From positions 62,001-126,000 of the forward strand of contig JABSPZ010000007.1 in the NCBI GenBank assembly GCA_013213785.1: a stretch of 64,000 nt of DNA, read 5' to 3'. Below are positions 26,876 through 34,967 of this stretch, piece after piece; the stretch's first letter is position 1; every line of letters starts with the position of its first letter. The translations under genes and the position numbers were made by a program. The notes under the pieces were generated by a model, which saw only the letters and a program-made list of their open reading frames with translations, was not told where the DNA came from and did no database searches. Source of the DNA: Henriciella sp. GTDB lineage: Bacteria; Pseudomonadota; Alphaproteobacteria; Caulobacterales; Hyphomonadaceae.

Positions 26876-28072
26876 ATGCTGAAACCTTTGCAATTCGCCC
26901 TCGGGGGCTTCGCGCTTGCCGCTTGCACCCCCGCCTCTGCCCCGACTGCCCCCGATAATCTCTGGCAGGAAACCCTAGCTCAGCATGGACTTGCGGCGGC
27001 TGAAGCAAAGTTGGCTGAACTGCCCGAAAGCGCTGAACACAGTTTCCTCCTCGGAGGCCTACAATTCTTGCGGGCGAGCGAGGCGATCATGCAGGTTCGC
27101 TATCAAAACTCGTCCACCTCCCTCGCCCTTCTGCCGGGGATGCGCAATTCACTCCCCGCAAATCCTGACGCTGAGTTCGATCCGGCTTTTATCGAAATCG
27201 CCATGACTCAGGCGCTCGATCATCTCGCGCGCGCTGAGGCTTCGCTCGAGCGGGCCACCGGGCGAGATATGGCCGTCGAGTTTCCGCTGGACGCGATCTG
27301 GTTCGACATCAACGCAAATGGAACGCGGGACGAGTGGGAGTCCGGACTTGCCGTGATGGCGGACTTGAACGCCTCGCCTGATGCAGATTTTGATGGCCTC
27401 ATTCGTTTCGACACCGCGGATGCGCATTGGCTGAAAGCCTATGTCCATGTGATGTCCGGCATGGCCGAGATGACATTGGCGACGGACCCAACACCCGCGA
27501 TCCGGACGGTTTATGACAGCCGGCGTGAGATGGACGCGCTCGGCCCTGTCGAAGGTATGTTTCTCGACAATGAGACCATCGACACGATCGCAGCGGTCTT
27601 GCTGACCCTCCGCGGAACGCCCGACCAAGCCCGCACACGGGTCGCTCACGCGCATTTCAAAGCCATGATCGCAGAGAACAAAGCATTCTGGACCGCGGTG
27701 ATGAACGAGACGGACAATGATCGAGAATGGTTGCCAAATCCGCAGCAAAGCTCGGCCTTTGGCGTGGAGGTGGATGCTGAGATGGCCGCGGGATGGCAAG
27801 CCGTACTTGCTGAAATCGAGGACGTGCTCAACGGCGACGCATTGGTGCCTTACTGGCGGATCCAGAACGGGTTTGAAGCGGAAACGGGCGTCGGCGTAAA
27901 CGTTGCGAAGTTTCTCCAAGACCCAGGCGACATGGACATCATCCTCTGGCTACACGGCGCGGGCGCTGCGCCTTATTTGGAACGCGGAAAACTCGCGCAA
28001 CTTGAGGCTTGGGATCGCTTTGCCAGAATGACAGGCGGCGATGGCCTTATGTTCGCGGCCTGGTTTAATTAA
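26876..28072 (+). CDS. Lipoprotein with an EF-hand-like calcium loop
   Basis: The 398-residue lipoprotein has lipobox Leu-Ala-Ala-Cys (Cys17). The mature domain is mostly helical. Residues about 143-154 read DINANGTRDEWE, a near-perfect EF-hand loop (Asp, Asn, Asn, Gly, Asp, Glu at the ligand positions), and a second acidic stretch 'LNASPDADFDGLIRFDTADA' follows. Calcium binding in the periplasm is therefore likely. The rest (YDSRREMDALGPVEGMFLDN) has no catalytic signature that I know. Similar unnamed proteins occur in other Proteobacteria. Stand-alone gene. Confidence 0.75.
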   Translation: MLKPLQFALGGFALAACTPASAPTAPDNLWQETLAQHGLAAAEAKLAELPESAEHSFLLGGLQFLRASEAIMQVRYQNSSTSLALLPGMRNSLPANPDAEFDPAFIEIAMTQALDHLARAEASLERATGRDMAVEFPLDAIWFDINANGTRDEWESGLAVMADLNASPDADFDGLIRFDTADAHWLKAYVHVMSGMAEMTLATDPTPAIRTVYDSRREMDALGPVEGMFLDNETIDTIAAVLLTLRGTPDQARTRVAHAHFKAMIAENKAFWTAVMNETDNDREWLPNPQQSSAFGVEVDAEMAAGWQAVLAEIEDVLNGDALVPYWRIQNGFEAETGVGVNVAKFLQDPGDMDIILWLHGAGAAPYLERGKLAQLEAWDRFARMTGGDGLMFAAWFN

Positions 28073-28172
28073 GATTGACCGCTGGTGACGCCTCGACGCG
28101 CGCGCGCCGTCGGCCTAAACTCTGCCTCAGAAGAGAGTAGAGTCGCCGACGCGACGCACGAGGCAATTAAGA

Positions 28173-29294
28173 ATGACGACCCCTGTAATTTCGGCCACCG
28201 GTTTGTGGACGCCATCGGAATCTGTGTCGAACGAAGAATTGGTCGCCAGCTTCAACGCTTGGGCTGATAAATGGAACGCAGAACATGCGAGCGAAATTGA
28301 AGCCGGAACGGTTGAGCCCAAGACCCACTCGAATGTTGAATTCATCGAAAAAGCGTCGGGCATTAAATCGCGCTTCGTGGTCAACAAATCAGGGATCGTC
28401 GATCCAGATGTGATGCGCCCGGATATTCCTGAGCGCCCGAATGATCAGATCTCCGTCCTCGCCGAAATCGCGGTGAACGCGGCGAACATGGCCCTCGAAC
28501 GCGCAGGCCGAGACCCCAAAGACGTCGATGCTGTTCTCTGCGCCGCATCGAATATGCAGCGCGGGTATCCGGCGATGGCGGTCGAGATCCAAGATGCGCT
28601 CGGCATTGATGGGTTTGGCTTTGATATGAATGTCGCCTGCTCATCCGCCACGTTCGGTATTCAGACGGGGGCGGACTTTGTGCGCTCTGGCAGTGCGAAA
28701 TCAGTTCTGATGGTCAATCCTGAGATTTGCTCAGGTCACCTGAACTTCACTGACCGAGACAGTCACTTCATCTTCGGAGATGTCGCGACAGCGGTGCTCA
28801 TTGAAGCCGAAGACATCGCCCCGGCGCAGCATTGGAAAATTCTCGGCACCAGTTTGAAAACGCAATTTTCCAACAATATCCGTAACAATTTTGGATTCCT
28901 GAATCGCTGCGCCCCTGACGGCGTAGGCGCAACAGACAAATTGTTCGTTCAAGAAGGCCGCAAAGTCTTCAAAGAAGTTGTGCCAATGGTTGCCAAAATG
29001 ATCACGGCAGAGCTTGAACGTCTAGAGCTCGAGGCCCCGAACTTGCGGCGCATGTGGTTGCACCAAGCGAATGCGAACATGAACCGCCTAATCGCCTCAA
29101 AAGTCCTGGGCCGCGAAGCAACGCCGGATGAAAGCCCAACCGTGCTCGACACCTATGCGAATACGAGTTCCGCAGGATCCATCATCGCCTTCCACAAGAA
29201 CAGCGATGATATGACAGCCGGCGACAAAGGGCTGATCTGCTCGTTCGGGGCTGGCTACTCAGCCGGGACCGTATTTGTCGAAAAAGCGGCTTAG
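28173..29294 (+). CDS. Beta-ketoacyl-ACP synthase III-like condensing enzyme
   Basis: FabH-superfamily enzyme of 373 residues, longer than housekeeping FabH (about 320). The catalytic triad is visible: Cys156 (DMNVACSSATFG), His297 (LHQANANMN) and Asn330 (TYANTSSAGS). N-terminal 'FNAWADKWNAEHASEIEAGT' and the segment 'FSNNIRNNFGFLNR' match the Pseudomonas FabH2 (PA3286) group, which condenses medium-chain acyl-CoA with malonyl-ACP and so shunts beta-oxidation products into fatty acid synthesis. That role is inferred from similarity. The stop codon overlaps the stop of the convergent membrane-protein gene. Confidence 0.88.
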   Translation: MTTPVISATGLWTPSESVSNEELVASFNAWADKWNAEHASEIEAGTVEPKTHSNVEFIEKASGIKSRFVVNKSGIVDPDVMRPDIPERPNDQISVLAEIAVNAANMALERAGRDPKDVDAVLCAASNMQRGYPAMAVEIQDALGIDGFGFDMNVACSSATFGIQTGADFVRSGSAKSVLMVNPEICSGHLNFTDRDSHFIFGDVATAVLIEAEDIAPAQHWKILGTSLKTQFSNNIRNNFGFLNRCAPDGVGATDKLFVQEGRKVFKEVVPMVAKMITAELERLELEAPNLRRMWLHQANANMNRLIASKVLGREATPDESPTVLDTYANTSSAGSIIAFHKNSDDMTAGDKGLICSFGAGYSAGTVFVEKAA

Positions 29295-30448
29295 ACGACC
29301 AGCTCCTCCTCAACGTCCAGCACCGCATCTAAGGTTTCTGCTGTTTTGGGCTGTCGTCCATAAAGCAGAAGGAGTGAGACAAATGCGATGCTGGTCGCCT
29401 GGGAGGAAAACAGTTCCAGCATGAGCGCGAAGGCCCAAGCCGGGAGACTTTGTGTTGGCTGCGCGCCCGCGACACTGGTTTGTTGACGCAGGTCTGCACG
29501 TGCCGTCGCAATCTTAGCTTCTAAGTCGGCCCGGCGTTTGGCGAGCCCAAGTTCATTTTGCGCATCGCGGTAGGGTTTTTGGTGCGTGCGGCCAGCCGCT
29601 TCCACGCCTGCGAGATAAGCTTCCAGCCCTTCAATGGAACGTGTTTCAGGGGGGATGCCCTGCAATTGGCGCGTCCAATCTGAGATTTCAGCTTCCGTCA
29701 GCGCGCGCACATCTACAGCGCTTTGCCAGGCAGCTGTTTGTTCGCCAGCATTGTTCATCATGAACAGGCTGGTTCCCGCGATCGACGTCGCAGCCCCGGC
29801 CAGCGCGAATAGGAGCGCCCGCACAGCCTCGCCGCGCCGCCCACCTGAAATATGCCACCAGAAGAAAGTAAAGCCGCCAAAAGAACAGACAGACGCAATC
29901 ACCCCGCTCCACCCCCAGATTTTCGCTTGGGTTGGATCACTCACGCCGAGACTAAAAGCCTGAAAGTTCGCAAACCCCGATAGACCGGCCGCCGCGAGCC
30001 CCGCCCCGAGAAAGATGAGCGCGAGCAACGTCATAATGATCCGCTCCCCCAACCGTCCATCCAGTTGTTTAGGAGCTTCAGCCGGTGCGGTCGGCGCTTC
30101 GGAGATCAGTTCGGCTTGAATCGGTTCAGGCGCGGCGGGCACAACTGACAAGACCGGCTCGGCCTTTGGCAATCGCGGTTCAATCGGAATGATCTCAGCT
30201 TCAGAAAAAGGTTCATTGTTCCACTCCGCAGCATCCGATTTTTCCCGCAGATAGGCGAGCAACGGGCCTTCCGTTCCACACGCATTACAATGAACGCGTC
30301 CACGCGCCAGAGATAGCTTTAGCCCGCCCGTCGCACCGCACCCCGGACAATCCTCGTGGGCGATGCCACGATCATCAAAAGCTTCTTCCAGCCCTGCGCT
30401 GCGGAGCGCCTGATCTAAGACTTCCGATGTGGTGACAATGGCGCTCAT
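29291..30448 (-). CDS. Membrane protein with N-terminal zinc ribbon
   Basis: A 385-residue protein of unknown role. Residues 33-62 form a primase-like/CHC2-like zinc ribbon (CPGCGATGG ... VHCNACGTEGPLLAYL). A Pro/Ala/Glu linker leads to four membrane helices (about 138-158, 173-197, 210-230 and 338-362). Between the last two lies a roughly 100-residue soluble segment with coiled-coil character (AQNELGLAKRRADLEAKIAT). The combination of a nucleic-acid-type zinc ribbon with a polytopic membrane domain is unusual. It is divergent from the Fur-like regulator, whose upstream region contains an inverted repeat. Confidence 0.7.
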   Translation of the reverse strand: MSAIVTTSEVLDQALRSAGLEEAFDDRGIAHEDCPGCGATGGLKLSLARGRVHCNACGTEGPLLAYLREKSDAAEWNNEPFSEAEIIPIEPRLPKAEPVLSVVPAAPEPIQAELISEAPTAPAEAPKQLDGRLGERIIMTLLALIFLGAGLAAAGLSGFANFQAFSLGVSDPTQAKIWGWSGVIASVCSFGGFTFFWWHISGGRRGEAVRALLFALAGAATSIAGTSLFMMNNAGEQTAAWQSAVDVRALTEAEISDWTRQLQGIPPETRSIEGLEAYLAGVEAAGRTHQKPYRDAQNELGLAKRRADLEAKIATARADLRQQTSVAGAQPTQSLPAWAFALMLELFSSQATSIAFVSLLLLYGRQPKTAETLDAVLDVEEELVV

Positions 30449-30520
30449 CTTAGACCCTTAACAGCACTTGATCCCTATTTGTTCCTATTATGTTTCTTTT
30501 TCACCCTCGTCAAGCGCAAC

Positions 30521-30557
30521 GTTTGCGTCAACGGAAAGGAATTAACTCGACGCAAAC
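30521..30557. promoter_or_regulatory. Inverted repeat between divergent genes, possible operator
   Basis: GTTTGCGTC and GACGCAAAC form a perfect 9-base inverted repeat separated by 19 bases, about two helical turns apart centre to centre. It lies in the short divergent region upstream of the Fur-like gene. It does not resemble known Fur or Zur boxes. Confidence 0.45.
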
Positions 30558-30582
30558 GCGTATCGGTCATATACGTCATACT

Positions 30583-31167
30583 ATGACACGTATCAGATCC
30601 CGTACCCCCGCAACTGGAAAACGCCGCCTGCACCGTCGCCGTTGGCGCAGTCCAGACAGCGTGAAGCCGAGTCGCGACGAGCTGCTGCAGGCCGCAGCAG
30701 ACGAGGCGCAACTCAACGGGAAGAGCCTGACGGCGATCCGCAAGCACGTTCTGAACGTTCTGCTCGATGCACAGCGCCCGCTGACCGCCTATGAAGTGCT
30801 CGCCTCTTTAGACGGCGTTGGGTCGGTTTCGCCCCCGACCGCTTATCGTGCGCTCGATTTCTTGGTTGCGCTCGGATTCGTTACGCGTGTGGAAAGCTTG
30901 AACTCTTATCTCGCTCTCGAAAGAGGGCCGAGTGATATCCCGCTCGCCCTCTTTGTTTGCGAAACGTGCGGACAAGCACGAGAGATCCCCGCCACCGACG
31001 CGATTGTCAGCCTGATTTCAGAGGCCGACAATCTTGGGTTCGGTGTCAGTCATGCCTCGCTTGAAGTGCGCGGCGATTGTCGCGGGAAATTCGGCTGCAA
31101 GACGTGGAGCGAGAGTATCGTTCCAGCTGACGAGCTAGGTGCGGTCGACCAGCACAGCCACGAATAG
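30583..31167 (+). CDS. Fur-superfamily regulator with incomplete metal sites
   Basis: The 194-residue product has a Fur-type winged helix: 'LTAIRKHVLNVLLDAQRPLT', then AYEVLASLDGVGSVSPPTAYRALDFLVALGFVTRVESLN. It is clearly a paralogue of the Zur protein encoded near 54 kb. The dimerisation domain keeps one CxxC (FVCETCG), but the second Cys pair is spaced Cys-x5-Cys. The Cys/His stretch used for the regulatory metal in Zur is replaced by a His-free segment (LALERGPSDIPLAL). The N-terminus is a basic extension rich in Arg. The ATG at 30583 is preferred; the frame is open further upstream. Metal-independent or altered regulation is plausible. Confidence 0.8.
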   Translation: MTRIRSRTPATGKRRLHRRRWRSPDSVKPSRDELLQAAADEAQLNGKSLTAIRKHVLNVLLDAQRPLTAYEVLASLDGVGSVSPPTAYRALDFLVALGFVTRVESLNSYLALERGPSDIPLALFVCETCGQAREIPATDAIVSLISEADNLGFGVSHASLEVRGDCRGKFGCKTWSESIVPADELGAVDQHSHE

Positions 31168-31686
31168 GGCTGGCTCATCGCCAATAACGGCCCATGCGTG
31201 ATTGGTGGCGCGTTGGACAACGACATCACCAGGCCCAATCTCGGCTTCTTCGTGATCCAGGATCATCTTGACGCGGCCTTTGATCAGAATGATCGCATCC
31301 AGCGTATGCGTCGTGTGCATGGCCGGATGCTTTGACGTGTCATGCTGATGATCGCCGGCACCCATCGCAATGAAAGCCTGGCGCGTTAGCTCAGCAATCA
31401 TTTCAGGTTCAGCCCCTTCTGGTGAAGGACCAACAGCGAACCAGCGAATTTTAACTTTGCCCTTGTCCGGCGACAGGATCGGCGTTCCAACCGCTTTATC
31501 CTCGCACGCCGACGCATCGACTGGCCCCGTCGCCTCATCATGCCAAATCTCGAACAGTCCGCCAATATCACCGGACCGAAACTCAGCAGCGGGGGCGCCG
31601 TCGAGCATGATGTGAGATTTTCCGTCCGCATCATTCGCCGTTACGATCCGGCGAAGCCCAGAGAGCATATCTTCCATTTTAGTCAT
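31135..31686 (-). CDS. Cupin domain protein
   Basis: A 183-residue protein with a C-terminal cupin barrel: 'MHTTHTLDAIILIKGRVKMI' then 'EEAEIGPGDVVVQRATNHAW' carry the two cupin motifs, with His-x3-His and a later Asn-His in place of the full metal set. The N-terminal half (RRIVTANDADGKSHIMLDGAP) resembles uncharacterised cupins found near aromatic or short-chain dehydrogenase genes. The start is set at MTKMEDML, which has GGGAG upstream. The 3' end overlaps the Fur-like gene convergently by 33 bases. Confidence 0.85.
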   Translation of the reverse strand: MTKMEDMLSGLRRIVTANDADGKSHIMLDGAPAAEFRSGDIGGLFEIWHDEATGPVDASACEDKAVGTPILSPDKGKVKIRWFAVGPSPEGAEPEMIAELTRQAFIAMGAGDHQHDTSKHPAMHTTHTLDAIILIKGRVKMILDHEEAEIGPGDVVVQRATNHAWAVIGDEPALFVAVLVDRT

Positions 31687-31842
31687 CTTATTTCTCCCGA
31701 AGAACCACGTTTGACGCAGATTTTGATCGAGTAAGGCATATTTCTCAGTCTCCGGCGAGCCCCCTTGACGACGACCCACCTGGTTTTCTAAACCGCTCCC
31801 ACAACGGAGACTTTATGTTTAACCAGTCTGAGTCCTAATAAC

Positions 31843-31942
31843 GGCCCGCGCCGCGAACATTCGCGGAGTACGGGCCCGAAACAGATTTAAGCTCTGATCC
31901 CAATCCGAGGGTCAGTCTGTTTCAATGCGCCTACGCGGCGCA
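31843..31942 (+). ncRNA. Structured leader of three consecutive hairpins upstream of yjhX-like gene
   Basis: Three stem-loops follow one another. First, GGCCCG/CGGGCC enclosing the perfect CCGCGAA-CA-TTCGCGG. Second, GAAACAGA/TCTGTTTC (31878-31885, 31916-31923) enclosing CTGATCCC/GGGTCAG. Third, TGCGCC/GGCGCA (31926-31931, 31937-31942). The coding start follows 19 bases later and has no recognisable ribosome-binding site. This could be a cis-regulatory leader or an independent RNA on either strand. I could not match it to any riboswitch or housekeeping RNA I know. Confidence 0.5.
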
Positions 31943-31961
31943 CCAATGGACTTTCAATACA

Positions 31962-32219
31962 ATGGACATTTCACGCGCTGAACAGCGCATCCTTCATTTG
32001 CTCGCGCAAGGCGGGCGGATAGAAATCGAACGCGGCGAAAACCGCAAAATCGAACGTGTTATCTGCATCAACCGCGAAGGCTGGCGCGCCCCAGGACTCG
32101 ATATGGTTTTGTTTCGTAAATTGAAGCGCAGGCGCGCCATCGCCTCGAAACAAGGGCAGCCTTATCGGATTACGCGGCGAGGCTTAGAACTCGTGCGGTC
32201 AGAGTTCGACAACCGATAA
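31962..32219 (+). CDS. yjhX: YjhX-family (UPF0386) putative toxin
   Basis: The 85-residue protein matches the YjhX family across its length: N-terminal SRAEQRILHLLAQGGRI, central 'CINREGWRAPGLDMVLFRKL' and C-terminal 'GQPYRITRRGLELVRSEFDN'. The fold is a small winged helix. In E. coli YjhX is paired with the acetyltransferase-like antitoxin YjhQ; no such gene lies on either side here, so a toxin role is uncertain. Translation start: ATG with no Shine-Dalgarno sequence, behind a heavily structured leader, which suggests tight translational control. Confidence 0.85.
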   Translation: MDISRAEQRILHLLAQGGRIEIERGENRKIERVICINREGWRAPGLDMVLFRKLKRRRAIASKQGQPYRITRRGLELVRSEFDNR

Positions 32220-32392
32220 TTGAGACCAATTGGCGGGAGACCACTTAAAAACGTGACTCTCCCGTCACATTGTCGCGATTTACGCCCACTGCTGAAAATA
32301 AAGGCTTTCCTGGTCTGAGAACGAGTCTTAACTCGTTGGTAAGGCGACACAGTCGCATAATAGCTCACAAAAGTTCCCTGGAGGCCTTCAGA

Positions 32393-33283
32393 ATGATCCC
32401 TCGCTCCGTCGCGATCCCAAAAAACTGGAAGACATTTAGCTTTTCGAGCCTCTTCTCTGCCTTCTTGTATCCTGCCTTGGGGGTTGCCCTGCTGATCACG
32501 ATGGTCGTGTTGGGACTGGCCTTATCCGGTCTGACATTGCGCTGGTATTATTTGCCGCTCGGGATTGGCGTCGTGTTGTTCTCGATCTTCATCTGTAATG
32601 CTGGCATCGGCCCGTTGCACCGGATCATCCAACATAAAGCAGGCGATCTGCGCGCACCCGCTCAAATTCTTACAATGATCAATTTGATGATCGCGATGCA
32701 AGGCACTGTCCGTGACTGGGTCAACTATCACAGCCAGCACCACCGGTTTTCTGATCGCCCAGGCGATCCGCATAACCCATTTGAGTCCAAGCGCTGGGCC
32801 TGGGTCGGCTGGATCATCTGGCGCGACGCAAAAGACATGATGCGCCCAATGCCACTATGGCTAAAAAAGCAGCCAATCGTCGTATGGATGGACAATGCTT
32901 ACAATTCGATCTCTCTGGTCCTGCACCTGTTTATTCCAGCGGTGATTTATCTGATCGTTTGGGCAGCTGGCGGATCCCTCGTCCTAACCGCGATCATTCA
33001 CGCGTGCTTCGTGATCGGCCGCGCGATACAGTTCCACGCGACTGTGTACGGCATCAATGTGCTCGGCCATCTGCCGACGCCGAAATGGGCCGACCACGTA
33101 ATTGGGCTACTGACCGGCGGCGAAGCGTTTCATGACCATCACCATGAAGAGCCACAAAGCGCCCTACACCGCCCTCGCAAGGGACTGTGGAACCGGATTG
33201 TCGACTATAATGGCACCATTCTGCTCGTTTATGAGAAGCTGGGCTGGGTCAAGAACCTGAAGATCGCCCCTCAGTTTGCATAG
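32393..33283 (+). CDS. Membrane fatty acid desaturase
   Basis: Integral-membrane di-iron desaturase of 296 residues, probably introducing a delta-9-type double bond into acyl chains. All three His boxes are present: HRIIQH (76-81), HSQHH (113-117) and HDHHH (247-251). Hydrophobic segments lie at 25-48, 53-72 and 173-210. The start is at MIPRSVAIP behind GGAGG; the open frame extends 41 codons upstream but lacks a site. A regulator is not adjacent. Confidence 0.9.
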   Translation: MIPRSVAIPKNWKTFSFSSLFSAFLYPALGVALLITMVVLGLALSGLTLRWYYLPLGIGVVLFSIFICNAGIGPLHRIIQHKAGDLRAPAQILTMINLMIAMQGTVRDWVNYHSQHHRFSDRPGDPHNPFESKRWAWVGWIIWRDAKDMMRPMPLWLKKQPIVVWMDNAYNSISLVLHLFIPAVIYLIVWAAGGSLVLTAIIHACFVIGRAIQFHATVYGINVLGHLPTPKWADHVIGLLTGGEAFHDHHHEEPQSALHRPRKGLWNRIVDYNGTILLVYEKLGWVKNLKIAPQFA

Positions 33284-33374
33284 GCTCAGCGTTCGGCCTC
33301 TCGCGAAGAGAGACTAGCGGCATTCTAAAAATTCAGGCTTGTTGACGGAAACGCTTTCTAAGAAGAGGTTCCGC

Positions 33375-34415
33375 ATGCCCGATATCGCCAATGATCCGCG
33401 TCTCGATCCACGCTTAAAGGCAATGCTCGCCATGTTGCCATCGGTGACCGAGGAACAAGACGTCGCCTCTCGCGAAGCGCAATTGGCGGAAGCCAACACG
33501 CCCGAAGCAAAGGCCGCCGCGGAGCAAGTTCGCATGCTGCTCGAAATGATGGACAATGAAGATATTTCACCATCTGCCGGGCTGGAAGTCTCGGAGCGAG
33601 AGTTCACCTCACAGCCAGATGGCAACACGATCAAGATCCGTTTCGTGCGTCCAGAAGGCAATGAGAAGGTCCCTTGCGTCTATTACATCCATGGCGGCGG
33701 GATGATGACTTTCTCATGCTTCTACGGAAATTATCGGGCCTGGTCGAAAATTATCGCGGCGAATGGTGTCGCGGTGGCCATGGTCGATTTTCGCAATGCG
33801 CTCACCCCGTCATCTGCGCCAGAGGTTGCTCCGTTTCCAGCCGGTCTAAACGATTGTGTCTCTGGGGTGCGTTGGTTGCACGCCAATTCGGATGAGCTCG
33901 ACATTGATGCCGAGCGGATCATCATCGCAGGCGAAAGCGGCGGCGGTAATCTCACCATCGCAACGGGTTTGAAACTCAAACAGGACGGTGACCTAGGCAT
34001 CGTGAGCGGACTGTATCCGCTCTGTCCTTACATCGCTGGTCAGTGGCCGCAGGACCACCTGCCATCCTCTATCGAAAATAATGGCATCCTAATTGGCCTG
34101 CACTCAAACCGCGGGGCGATGGCTTATGGGATGGAGGCCTTGGAGGCTAAAAACCCGCTCGCTTGGCCGCTCTTCGCCAAAGAAGACGATGTCCGCGGCT
34201 TTCCGAAGACGATGATCAGCGTGAATGAGTGTGATCCGTTGCGCGATGAAGGCCTTGAGTTTTACCGTCTGCTTATGCGGGCGGGTGTTTCAGCGCGGTG
34301 CCGAGAAGTACGCGGCACGTGTCACGCGGCCGAATTGTTGATGAACGCCGTCCCCGACATTAGCGGTGACACTGCAGCAGATATTGCACGTTTCGCAAAA
34401 CTCGGCCGCGAATAG
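33375..34415 (+). CDS. Alpha/beta hydrolase, hormone-sensitive-lipase-like esterase
   Basis: A 346-residue esterase of the HSL family. The oxyanion motif HGGGMM, nucleophile motif GESGGGN, Asp in ECDPLRDEG and His in GTCHAAE complete the catalytic machinery. The N-terminal cap (DPRLDPRLKAMLAMLPSV) is the lid segment usual for this group. The start is at MPDIAND, with AAGAGG upstream; twelve earlier codons are discarded. It follows the desaturase gene on the same strand with a 91-base gap. The substrate is not predictable. Confidence 0.9.
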   Translation: MPDIANDPRLDPRLKAMLAMLPSVTEEQDVASREAQLAEANTPEAKAAAEQVRMLLEMMDNEDISPSAGLEVSEREFTSQPDGNTIKIRFVRPEGNEKVPCVYYIHGGGMMTFSCFYGNYRAWSKIIAANGVAVAMVDFRNALTPSSAPEVAPFPAGLNDCVSGVRWLHANSDELDIDAERIIIAGESGGGNLTIATGLKLKQDGDLGIVSGLYPLCPYIAGQWPQDHLPSSIENNGILIGLHSNRGAMAYGMEALEAKNPLAWPLFAKEDDVRGFPKTMISVNECDPLRDEGLEFYRLLMRAGVSARCREVRGTCHAAELLMNAVPDISGDTAADIARFAKLGRE

Positions 34416-34574
34416 TTTAGAAAGTCTTGCACGCGTTTCCGGGCGATTTCGTCCAAAAATCAAAACCTCTCGTTGAGAATTGGAGCGTTCCCCGGGCGAA
34501 TGATCCAATTCGAAACAGAATTACCAACGAGGCCCTAATCATAGTGTTTGGGTTGCGTCTAATTTTCTCGAAAA

Positions 34575-34603
34575 TTGACAGATCCGCCTGAAACCGACCT
34601 TAA
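34575..34603 (+). promoter_or_regulatory. Possible promoter upstream of sciP
   Basis: A consensus -35 (TTGACA at 34575-34580) is followed after 17 bases by CCTTAA, a poor -10 that overlaps a TTAA half-site such as CtrA binds. The TTAA is not paired at the required spacing, so CtrA control is only suggested. Confidence 0.35.
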
Positions 34604-34672
34604 GCCGGCTCCTGTATACACCACCCTATCGCCACAGAACGTGGCATCGAAACCAGAATTGGATGGTGGAAC

Positions 34673-34939
34673 ATGACGCAGAACACGCAATCTTTGAGCG
34701 TGCGCGGCCCAGATGGTCGCCCGCTCACTCTTTCAGACCTCCCAAAGCCAGGCATCACGCGCTGGGTGACACGCCGCAAAGCAGAAGTTGTTGCAGCTGT
34801 TACGGGCGGTCTTTTGTCTGAAGAAGACGCCCTTCGTCGCTATGACCTTAGCGAAGAAGAGTTTTCTGGCTGGCGCGCGCTTTACTCTAAGCACGGTCGC
34901 AAAGGCCTGCGCACAACGCGCGTTCAGCAATACCGCTAA
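34673..34939 (+). CDS. sciP: SciP, inhibitor of CtrA-dependent transcription (DUF1153)
   Basis: Small helix-turn-helix protein that in Caulobacter binds CtrA and blocks transcription of CtrA targets, including flagellar genes, in G1 cells. The 88-residue sequence has the family core: GPDGRPLTLSDLPKPGITRW, VTRRKAEVVAAVTGGLLSEE, then 'RYDLSEEEFSGWRALYSKHG' and a basic end. In Caulobacter sciP sits beside the fliF operon; here it precedes a reduced fliF-fliG-fliH-fliN set by about 100 bases. A CAAGGGG/CCCCTTG hairpin follows the gene. Confidence 0.95.
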   Translation: MTQNTQSLSVRGPDGRPLTLSDLPKPGITRWVTRRKAEVVAAVTGGLLSEEDALRRYDLSEEEFSGWRALYSKHGRKGLRTTRVQQYR

Positions 34940-34948
34940 ACCGCTCCA

Positions 34949-34967
34949 CAAGGGGATTATCCCCTTG
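34949..34967 (+). terminator. Weak terminator-like hairpin after sciP
   Basis: CAAGGGG and CCCCTTG form a 7-base stem with a 5-base loop. Only TT follows, so termination is likely partial and may allow readthrough into the mini-fliF gene. Confidence 0.45.

Noticed and set aside
31780-31945. 6S RNA, SRP RNA or a known riboswitch
   Set aside because: The hairpins lack the SRP GGAA-tetraloop core, the single long bulged helix of 6S RNA and the conserved cores of SAM, SAH or cobalamin riboswitches that I know.
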